Positions 55,536 to 64,000 of a DNA stretch of 64,000 nt are shown here, piece by piece. Source of the stretch: Massospora cicadina (Eukaryota; Entomophthoromycota; Entomophthoromycetes; Entomophthorales; Entomophthoraceae); assembly GCA_022478985.1 (NCBI GenBank), contig JAKSZP010013308.1, forward strand, positions 62,001 to 126,000, read 5' to 3'. The stretch's first letter is position 1. The number at the start of each line of letters is the position of its first letter. Position numbers and translations under genes: made by a program. The notes beneath the pieces were generated by a model. The model searched no databases and was not told the origin of the DNA. It saw only the letters and a program-made list of their open reading frames with translations.

Positions 55536-57867
55536 TGACTAAATTTTGCCTATAATTTTTATCTCCTAACAATCTATTCCCCTGAAAACGTTATATTCTT
55601 ATTGAATTAATTAAAAAGAAAAAAGTAATCAAGGTGGGTTGACTTTGGGACAAATATACCACACCAAGATCTTTTTATATCCAGTAAAGGTTTTGAACAT
55701 GTGCTGAACAAAAACTGCATTAGAGAGGAATCAGGAATTACCCTGCTAGGCTAATCACCCTTTAATTAATTTACTTTGCTTCGTTTTTTACTAGTATCAA
55801 GGTTGTATGACTTGGCTTAGTTTGGCCTGCGATCCCTCTTCAAATGGTTTTGTAATTTTCATGGATCCAACTTAATATCATAAACTTTAACAACCAAGAT
55901 ACTTCACCCCACCATTATTTTTATCTATCTATCTCGCATCTGTAGAAAGGCTGAGGGAAAAGTGCATAGATTTACTGCCTTCATCTTTTCTTACCATGCC
56001 TCTCTCATACCACATTGCCTCCAGTTGCCTAGCCTAAATCCAGTGGTGTCTTATATATATTCCTAATTCTGTGATCAACCCTTTCACTGCTCACCATCGC
56101 CATTGCCTCCAATTTACCTTTCTTCTAAGGAAAGGCTAGGGGCGGTGAGCTAAGATTTTCCCATTAGTGGCCACATATTAAACCTTAAAACACTCTTTCT
56201 GTAAGTTGATTCTGGACTGCTGAGTTCATTCAGCCCTGTGCCAACAATTACCCCAGCACTAAGTTGCTACTTGGTTCCCTACCATTGCTTCTGGTTCTCA
56301 TGCTGCCTCTGGTATCCGCGCCCCTTTCAGCTTACCTTCCCCATGCAAAATTCCATCTAAAGGTACATTAAAGGCAATTAAGCCTTCTCAAGCTCTTTCT
56401 CTGTCTTTGTATCGTTTCTTTCATCCTGACAAGTTCATTTGGTCTTCTAAAAACTTATAACTAAATAACCCCTAATTATATTTTCCCTTGACACCGTCTA
56501 ATCCTGCTATATAACTCAGTAGTCCTCACCAGCCACACCAATTATGGTGTTTCTACATAACTTGCACTGCAGACAAGGATAACTTGAATTGCGTCAAACT
56601 CATCTCCTTCGCCTGCCAATGATTCAAAACTGACTTTGCCTTAGCAGAGGCATCAGCTCCTGAACTATTTTACAGAAGAAAAGGAGTCCAGATGCCATTT
56701 TACCCATGGTGACAAAGAGGCCACCCTATCAATTCTGGAAGAAAACCATGACACAAAGTAAGATGTCTCATCTCGCGCCTCTTCCTGAAGTCCAAGGAGA
56801 TCCCAATAATCCATCCAACAAATAACATTTCATTTGTGACATCCCATATCACCCTATATTATACCCAACCTTCAAATAAATTATTTTATCGCTTTTTGCT
56901 TATCATTATTTTTAAGTAAATCTCTTATTTTTAGTGTTTTAAAGAAGTTATTCAGCACAAGCCTTGGTCATCGCAGTGATTCTGGACCCTTGCTGTACCT
57001 ATTAATAATAATTACATCCAATTTTGATAAGCTTTGAAGCCTGAACCTTCACCTGACCCTGTGTCTAAAGTGCTGACATAAGGTTGATGCTCCCTGCCAG
57101 GTCTTCTGAGTTGTTATAAAAGATCATGGATATAAAAAGAAGATGTAACATAATCCTAAACAAGGACCTCTTAAACTAAAAATATTATGTGTGATTACTT
57201 ATAAAATCATTAATGCTCGCTTTGAAGTAGGCGTCCTTGTCCCAGATACCCTTTATTTATGGCTGAGTACAGAGGTGAAGTGCCTCTTATAGACCAAAGC
57301 GAATATTGATTAAGAGTTGCCACATCAGCCTAATTGTACAACAACTACTTAATGACATTTAAGTGCCTGAAGATCATTCCAGTCAGTTCAGAGCATCAGC
57401 CGTTCCCTCCACTATAAGATAACTATACTTAGCTCCTTTTTTATCTGCTACTGAAGTGAAAACCAGAACATATCATTACCTTCACAACTTCGTTTGCCTA
57501 GCCATTTATCACATTATGTAAATTTTAGGACTCCACAAACAAGAACTACTGTGACAATTAGACCTAGTTCAATCCCTTCAATCATCCATTTTTAAAAATC
57601 TATCACATCTGCTCCACCTTCATCCAAGAGAATTATAATGCTATTCTCAGAAATTGATGCTTAATCAACAAATTATGATATCATATGACCTTATTAGATC
57701 AAGTAGTCTTTTCATGATTTAGAATCATTTTACAACCCAAGTGGATGCGGCCATATCTGAAGCTTACCTTAAGGTCAGACAAACTATTGCATCATCCTTG
57801 ATCATATTTCCAGTCTTGAAGAACAATGAGGATGATGTTTTTCACGATTCAAGGAAGCCTTACAGCA
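55536..57867 (+). other. Element K: leader or Gag region, poorly readable
   Basis: I can make out no domain here. CCATTGCCTCCA-like text and AGAAAGGCTGAGGG/GGAAAGGCTAGGGG recur near 55945-56020 and 56100-56145, perhaps a decayed 160-170 bp direct repeat. The stretch lies between the B LTR and the collagen-like segment and probably belongs to the plus-strand element whose pol appears at 63250-64000. Confidence 0.3.
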
Positions 57868-58143
57868 GGACCATCCTGGATCACAAGGCCTATTGGCCCT
57901 GAAGGGCCCACTGCTATCAAGATCTTGCTTGACCAAGGGGACCCACTGGGGTTCATGGGCCTTAAGGGGATAGTGGACCTATAAGGTCCTTGGATTAATT
58001 GGTCCCCCTGGGTCTCTAGGGAATATTAGCCATACCAGACTTCTGGGGCCACCTGGGACATTGGCCCTCCTAGGTCATCTGGGATAGAAGGACCAACCAG
58101 CTATGAAGGGGAAGCTGGGCCCCCTGGTTCTCCTGGACCTACC
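57868..58143 (+). pseudogene. Collagen-like Gly-x-y segment (element K)
   Basis: About 90 codons, split over frames by small indels, read as Gly-Pro/Leu-x triplets. Runs include GPIGPEGP-type, LIGPPGSLGN, LLGPPGTLALLGHLG and KLGPLVLLDLP (a shifted frame of GPPGSPGP). The base pattern GG(N)CC(N) recurs every nine bases or so. The segment is followed by EPEDDTSQ and a coiled coil, so the original protein had a collagen-like stalk next to a helical bundle. I do not know the family. Gag or another structural protein of K is a guess from position. Confidence 0.6.
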
Positions 58144-58760
58144 AAGACAGAGCCTGAAGATGACACTTCTCAATAGTAATTGAGTGATATCCAGAATCAA
58201 GTCACCTAACTTGAATCCCAAGTTGTGGCTATTGCTAATGGCTGTGGTTTAAATCTCAAAGGCTGGCCTCTTGATATCAATTATACCTTTGAAGCCTTTG
58301 AGGACGGGCTTATGAATGTCAGTAGTTTCTACTGATTGCATAGTGTTTAATTATCCCGCATCAATGACCAGCTTTTTCAACTTTTCATTCAAGTCAAGGA
58401 TATCAAGAAGGAACAAATTTCCATTAAAACCATCATGTAAGCCCAGAAGCTATAATAACAAGGTTTAAGTAAAACTTACCCAAAAGGCCACCGCTACCAC
58501 ATTAATGACTCAGTATACAGATCTATATAACAAATTCACTAATTTTAGATCTCAGCTTGATTATATGCAACCCTCTTTATATAATGATACTGAATCCTTA
58601 TTTTTACTCCTCTTGCACCCACTGAGATTAACGTTTAATCTACTCTTGTTTCTACTAACTTTAAACCTTAATTATGAAAAAAGTACATCCCTGGTGAAGG
58701 AACTATCATTTTGGTCCTATACATCTATAAAGTGCCATGGAAGAGGCTACTGATCTGCAG
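58144..58760 (+). pseudogene. Coiled-coil segment after the collagen-like repeats (element K)
   Basis: Plus-strand text is LSDIQNQVT-LESQVVAIANG, then WPLDINYTFEAFEDGLMNV and LSRINDQLFQLFIQVKDIKK (about 58180-58430), with a heptad-like spacing of Leu/Ile/Val. An 82-codon frame (58505-58753) continues with NKFTNFRSQLDYMQP. Stops interrupt it. No enzyme motif is present. Confidence 0.5.
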
Positions 58761-59099
58761 TAAGTTAAGCATTTACCCACCTGCTCTAGACAAATCGCCC
58801 AATAAATCATGGTCCCTTACCCAAAATATTAAACCTGAAATCTATTCTAGACTATCTTTCTAAAGGAATTCAGAAAACAATAAGAATGTCCTTGCAGGAG
58901 TGGTCTCTATAAGTATTCACATTAATATTTGGGAATTAACAACTGAGTTTAACTATTGATTATACTTGAAGCATAGATTTTAGTTGCCTGTACCGTAATT
59001 TTCTAGATACTTCCATTACTTCTTCCATCTATAAATTAGCGTCTTTCCATGTTTTGTAGTTACATATTTGAAATTATAAAGAGACACTTTTTGAGAATC

Positions 59100-59460
59100 C
59101 TAGTAATCAAAGAGGCTCTCATCAATTTCCCACCAGCCTACTCCAGAAGGCCTCCTAGCCCAGCTTCTTTCCTGAATGACGCCTGTCTCAGTTTGTGAAA
59201 TTTTACCTGAGGTAGACCGCTTATCCAAGGATAAGCATCTGAAGCCCCTGGAATCAATGCCAAAACCCTTGAGGGACACTAATGACCTTCTAAGGTCATT
59301 AACTGCAAATGAGTTTTTTCTTTGCCATTCAGGTCTGAATAAAATGGTACTAAAATTGGTTGAAAATCTGGCGGAAATCAGTTTGAAAATCTGGAAAATA
59401 GGCAGATACAAAATAACAGAATTTAGCCAAATTCAGAAACTTTGATTTTGATGAAAGTAA
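59100..59460 (+). pseudogene. Unrecognised open stretch, possibly coding
   Basis: An 89-codon plus-strand frame (59176-59445) and an overlapping 103-codon minus frame (59100-59411) cannot both be real. The plus frame (EVDRLSKDKHLKPLESMPKP) is in the direction of element K and looks the more protein-like. I recognise no family. Confidence 0.3.
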
Positions 59461-59789
59461 AAAACTTTTTTCATCTTGGATCAGTTTTTGTTAATCACTT
59501 TGAGACTATTGCAAAACTCTCCCTTATGTCAATATCCAAGTGAGAAATGCCCTTGCTCTTCTCAGATATTCATATATTTTTTCATAAAGTTATAATTATT
59601 TTGCCTAAGTCTTTTCTTAATTTTAAGGATTTTTCTTATCAAACTATGGCTAAAACCTATTACCATGTCCAGACTTAGTTTTGGGTTCTAGTACAAACCT
59701 CCTAAAGTACGCAAAACTAGCGCCTATGCTGTGACCTAATCTGATGAGTCTGCCATGTCTTTTTTGTCACTTTCCCGTCATGGAACCTG

Positions 59790-61560
59790 CTGGTTAAAGT
59801 AAGATTGGGCTTCCAATCTGGTTGTGTAGCAACCCAGTGGAAAGGAACAGAATGCCAGTGGCATAGCATTTCTGTTTACTTGAAGGAGGGACGCCCTATG
59901 ATTTTTTGTGAAGATAATAGAAATTCAAGAAAATACCAAAGACCCACGGCGAACCAAATGGCTTCAATGGGGCAATTGCAGGTCTTGTAGGGGCATCTCT
60001 TAAGGGTGGACGAGGCAAGGAGGATGAATAATTATCCAGGGTTGGCGGTTGTTGATCTTTTGTTCTGTTTCCAATTTTTTCTAAATTCCTTTTCATCATA
60101 ATAAATATCGTGAAAATCATTTAAATTCTATATTTTTGGTATTATGATTGGGTTCACAAAAACAAATTGAAATTTTAATTTGAATTTCAGGAGGTCTTGG
60201 GCTTTACCTCACAAATGTTGAGGGGTTTTGTGATGGTTTGGAGAGTTGGGAACGTCTTCAGAACAGCAGATCAATTTTCATAAAGCAATTTGGGCTGGAT
60301 TGGCCCACGGCAAGATGGCCTGGACAATCCAGTGCCTTGCTACTACCTTGAAGTCGCAAGGATGTCCATTCCTCACCCCAACAGAGAATCTCAAATAATG
60401 AAGAAGGCTCATTTCGTCTGGATTGCACTAAACTACCAGTAGATTGTTAAGCAAATTAATCTGAATTCTCTGACTATCTTGAGAAGAGGGATGCGGACCT
60501 GTAGCTTTTCCATCATGCTTAAAAGAGGGCAGGACCTGCAAAGATTTTGGCGTATCTGAAAGCTCATTTTGTGAACAGTGGAATGGTGTAGCATTCCCAT
60601 GGCGGATCCTTTTATCATCACAATCACTGTTTGGTGGGCTGCTGGATCAATGACTCAGAGGGCCCACTCGATAACATCAGTCCTAAAATGCAAATCACAG
60701 CATACTTTGTTGGGTTATGTGAAAGTTTTTGAAAACAAGGCGGAGTCCGCAGAATAGATTTTATTAAAGTGATCAGTTTATTTAAAACTTAAAGAGAAAA
60801 ATGAACCAACAACTGCCCCTTAAGAGGCAGTTCTATGAAATTCTATGTAGTAGGGAAAGGGGGTCAAGGGTTATACTAGGCAGGAGAGGCTGACGTACTT
60901 GAAGGTAAACAGCCTGGGATTGGGGAGTTTCAAGCTAGATTATGCACTAAGTCGTAGAAGCTCTGGCAACATAATTTCCTAATACGTGATGGAGGGGCCC
61001 TCACTGATCCAAACTTGAGCGGATTTGCTCAGATTAGAGGGGCGGTAGAATTGGATTCACTAGAGTCAACTTTTGCAAAAGAAGTAGACAATTTTAAAAT
61101 TTTTGAGAATAAATTCTCAACTTAGGTTGGCACTTCAGAACCTAGAATTTCAGGTTTGTGTTCTAGACCAGTTTTTCTGACTCATAAACCATTTCCTGAG
61201 TTTCAAAGTCAAATTTCTTAAACTTCAAGGAAGTAAGGGATGGAGGAGTGTAAGCCAGGAGAGGGTGTGAGTTCTGCTGGTGGCCTCTGGCCAAGACTAT
61301 CTCTCTACAGCCCCCTTTATCCTGCTAGAAAGGGAAGAAAAAGACAAAGAGGGTGCTGTGGAGGATTTCTTGGGGCTATGATGTTGCCCAACGGTCATCA
61401 ACAATATGGGACAAGTCCCTTAATTGGACCAAGGGCTACACAGGGGCATTAGGTCCCTTTATCTCTTCTACAAGGGAACTTGTCCTGGTCCAACCCAAGA
61501 AGTTGAGTCCCCAGACTTACATTTTTGACGCGGTCCTTATCTAAACTCACTCAACTCTCA
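59790..61560. repeat. Repeat J, copy 2
   Basis: It aligns with 3180-4730 in the same orientation (see the shared blocks there) but is longer by about 200 bp between the first and second block. On the plus strand it reads CVATQWKGTECQWHS and EDNRNSRKYQRPTANQMASM (59820-59975), matched in J1 by STQWRAQNAKG and YQRPPRQTRWLHWGQL. An interrupted inverted arrangement, GGGACAAGTCCCTTAATTGG...AAGGGAACTTGTCCTGGTCC, lies at 61410-61495. The class is unknown. Confidence 0.5.
60190..60780 (+). pseudogene. Decayed unknown coding stretch inside or beside J2
   Basis: Plus-strand text across frames is protein-like: GFCDGLESWERLQNSRSIFI, KQFGLDWPTARWPGQSS, then KILAYLKAHFVNSGMV and HHNHCLVGCWINDSEGPLDN. It has several stops. 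I do not recognise it. The minus-strand frame at 60433-60627 is a shadow. Confidence 0.35.
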
Positions 61561-63249
61561 GGGACTCTTTTACCTGATGGTTTGCATCAGTTTGGTCTGG
61601 GTTTTGCTTCAAAAATTTATATGGAAACACCATGGAAATAACCGGGGACGTTGCTTTTTACTTCTTGGACATTTTGCCCTTATTTGGAATCTTTTGCTGG
61701 CGCTATACCCCTAAACGACTTGCGCCCCATTTTCCATGATATTATCTGAGAAAAACCTAAATTTTTTTGTAAGTTTCTCCTGTTGTTGGATGGCTAGAGT
61801 CATCCCAACCCTCTCAGAGTTATCCCTTTTTGAAACTGTTCACTGGGCCAGTACTGTTGTATCCCTCCTGGCCTTGGTTTTTACCTACTTCAATAAACTT
61901 GTTTGTGTTTTTTCAAGGCTCCTTACATTCAAATAGCTCATATCTTGTGCATTACCTGTCACTACCTGCCTAATACTTTCCTCCTCACATGACTCAAATT
62001 TAAAAAGGAGATCTTATACATTTTGTCCAACCTTAGGGCTCGCCATAAATCCCACGGCAAGTACTTAGCTGACGTTCTCCTTTTCCAGCTGCTTATTTAT
62101 GAGATCTCAGAGGGAGCTTACTAATGATTACTCGCCGCATGTGATACTAATAAATCCCTCCAGTATCCCTTCAGCATTAGAAACCTTTATCAAGTCCTTG
62201 TGAGTTCCCGCTTGCTACTTTTAAAGATTATAACTACTTTGTTCACTTGGCTCAAGGAGACCTCACTACTGCCTAATACTTGCATCTATTTCAAGAGAAA
62301 AGCAAAACTGTAATCTCTTAAACAGTTGAAAATGGCCCTCCTCCACAAGTCTTCAGAAAACACTGGATGTTCCATTATCTTATGGAATAAAACTCCTCCT
62401 CCTTATCTGGGGCTTGCTCCATCCTTACGTTCATGCTGTCCCACAGCACCTTTGCTGCCAAACCCAACTTTACATTGGAACTTCGGATCTTGGACATAAA
62501 ATTCTGTCTCATTTGTGTACTCTCAAGGAGCCTATATTGTTAAACCTGACGCCAGTTAAGTTTCAGACCCCATTGTAACCTATCCCACTGAGCTTAGCTG
62601 TAATGGACACCTATAATCTTGTTACATAAATTTCCTTCACATTGTTACCACAATAACATTTAGAACCAGAAGTGAGCTTTCTGGAAGGTGAGACTTTACC
62701 TCCGTCGTAGGTTAAGGTTTTTTCACTAATGTCCCTGCACCGCTGCACTCCACAGAGTACTCCTCAATCTTGGCCATAAAAGTAGAGGGGTTGTATGCTA
62801 ACTCGTCTGGTCTAAAGCATTCACTTTAACTAGCTATTGACTCTCTGCTGCCATTTTAATACCTATGCTCCCTGTCCAACCTGTCGTCTCTGTTAACCAG
62901 GTTGAACAGCTCTTTCCAATTACTCCATAGTCACCTTTCTTGGCAGACCTTATCCAGAAAAAATAGATATCCATGAAAGAAATATTAAAGACAGAATAAA
63001 CTTGGCTGACCCCTCCAGAAGCTTGGCATTCCTTATTGGTTTAGTTTCCAGCGATAAGGATATCTCTCCTGCTGAGCATAGAATGTTAAGCTATCCTACT
63101 CAGTTATAATTCTGTGTGCAACTCACTGGCAATGTGAAGTCATACTCCGGTAAAACTCTCTGAAAAATTTCTACCTACTCCCCCTTCTGGTCTTAAAGCT
63201 ATATTATCATCCCTTGGATCTCAAAAATTAAATCTTCTTCTGCATAGAT
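61561..63249 (+). pseudogene. Element K: Gag to protease linker, poorly readable
   Basis: Short plus-strand pieces (such as VIPTLSELSLFETVHWAS near 61800) suggest decayed coding, but no domain can be named. It precedes the protease at 63250. Confidence 0.3.
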
Positions 63250-63640
63250 CTTGTTCATAGCTCCTTTTGCTTCCGCTGGAAAGTTTTTTAAGCGCTCACT
63301 TTGGTGTACGCTGGCGTTAGTGAAAACTATCTATGTTTAGGGTTCTTGAATCCCTAAACTTTCCTTTTAGGAGTTGGTCAGTTTGTAAAAGGTTGGGTGT
63401 CCCAAGCCATCCACAGTAATCATGTTTTATCACCTGTTCTCTTTGTTGAAGGCAATGGACATTTTGTGGAGAGCTGCTTCTTGATTAAAAACCTACTGCA
63501 CACTGTTATTCTGAGTGATAGCTGGTGGAGACGATTTGATGTCCTCACCAATCTTATGGATCCACCATGCATGAGAAATTCCCTGGAGGAGTCACACTTA
63601 CCATCCCTTGATTTGGTTAAAGCGATATAGAGCTCCCAAG
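63250..63640 (+). pseudogene. Aspartic protease of element K, active-site Asp changed
   Basis: Plus-strand codons at 63292-63340 read ALTLVYAGVSENYLCLGF. The retropepsin motif A-x-V-D-S/A-G-A-S-x-N-F has Tyr in place of Asp (codon 63307-63309). A 77-codon frame (63397-63630) carries LLHTVILSDSWWRRFDVLTN, matching the LGDSWLRRHNP.I.W block at the end of this protease type. It lies just upstream of the RT. Confidence 0.65.
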
Positions 63641-63779
63641 GAGATGAGGCCCCTCCCCAAGGTAGGCCTAGCCTCTATCTAACTACTGCCACCCCTGCTA
63701 TTGCACTTATCTTGCCTGAGCGCGTTAGGGCTATGCAGACATGTTCAATCTCTCTAATGCTTGCCCACTCTCAGAGCAC

Positions 63780-64000
63780 TCCAAGTTTGACTTTGAGCTC
63801 AAATTAACCGTTGACCTCTTCAAGATATCCTCTCCCATCTATCCCTTGTCCTTGAGGTAGAAGGCTGCCTTGGACTTTTGGGTTGACGATATGCTCTCCA
63901 AGGGCCAAATCTACAAAAAAATATTCTCCTGTGTGCCCCTTTTCTATTTGTGGAGAAATCAGATGGCTTTCATAATCCCTGCGTTGATTCTTTTATATAT
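63780..64000 (+). pseudogene. Start of reverse transcriptase of element K, cut by window edge
   Basis: Text is FDFELKLTVDLFKISSPIYP, LS(L)R.KAALDFWVDDMLSKGQ, IYKKIFS, then a shifted frame with PLFYLWRNQM. It fits the entry to Gypsy RT: D-x-x-I-D-L...P-x-YPLS...L-x-x-Y-I-x-x-x-L-x-x-G-x-I-x-x-S-x-S-P. The type with IYPLS is common in fungal Gypsy elements. The palm and catalytic box lie beyond the window. Confidence 0.75.

Noticed and set aside
1..64000. CRISPR array, operon, riboswitch or bacterial regulatory sites
   Set aside because: No regularly spaced short repeats and no prokaryotic gene layout. The content is eukaryotic retroelements.
1..64000. Repeat-induced point mutation as the sole cause of decay
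   Set aside because: Many stops do come from C-to-T or G-to-A changes, but transversions and indels are also common and I could not compute dinucleotide ratios by eye. It needs a CpA/TpA index per element before any claim.

Overview
This window looks like 64 kb of intergenic or heterochromatic DNA from a transposon-rich eukaryote, most likely a fungus. It is AT-rich, with no operons, no long intact open frames and no host gene that I can recognise. Almost everything assignable is Ty3/Gypsy-type LTR retrotransposon sequence in various stages of decay. There is also one tRNA-headed SINE, two copies of a 1.9 kb retroposon without a visible reverse transcriptase, a family of very small insertions, and a repeat family of unknown class. 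The fungal assignment is an inference, from the style of the Gypsy pol proteins (for example the IYPLS-type RT entry at the right edge) and the absence of animal or plant markers. It is not proven. Element names A, B, C and so on are my own labels.

Layout. 1-3150: element L (+), RT-RNaseH-IN and a probable 3' LTR. 3180-4730: repeat J1, GC-richer, unknown class. 4740-10745: element A (-), with IN, RNaseH, RT, PR, Gag, PBS and a 1.2 kb 5' LTR. 10746 to about 35600: element C (-), cut into pieces by later insertions. These are D (11696-20872, -), which itself contains E (13137-16163, +, 481/483 bp LTRs and a GGGGC target duplication), then G (23854-31189, +) and H (31569-34257, -, two 1.2 kb LTRs around only about 260 bp). 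36190-38565: a Gag fragment with a decayed zinc knuckle, broken by a 294 bp SINE with a 14 bp target duplication. 38566-40481: retroposon F1. 40491-44345: element I (+). 44368-45504: LTR end, PBS and leader of a further element M. 45505-55535: element B (+, same family as A). Its 3' LTR is split by retroposon F2, which is in turn split by a 627 bp solo LTR. 55536-64000: element K (+), with a collagen-like and coiled-coil segment, repeat copy J2, a decayed protease and the beginning of an RT.

Three themes stand out. First, five tiny insertions (about 18-34 bp, ending in an A-run) share the core GTTGGGACCATCTAGTACTA. Four have clear target-site duplications, and two of those have an uninserted paralogous site inside this window, so they are real retroposition events far smaller than any SINE. 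Second, the SINE and both F copies end in the same tail of about 45 bp, which points to one unseen LINE mobilising both. Third, the LTR elements use one conserved primer-binding site (variants of TGGTGCTCACTACAGGGG) with an ATG overlapping its first bases, so Gag appears to start inside the PBS. The catalytic positions of nearly every protease and reverse transcriptase are substituted, even in the best-preserved element, D. Nothing here looks capable of autonomous movement.
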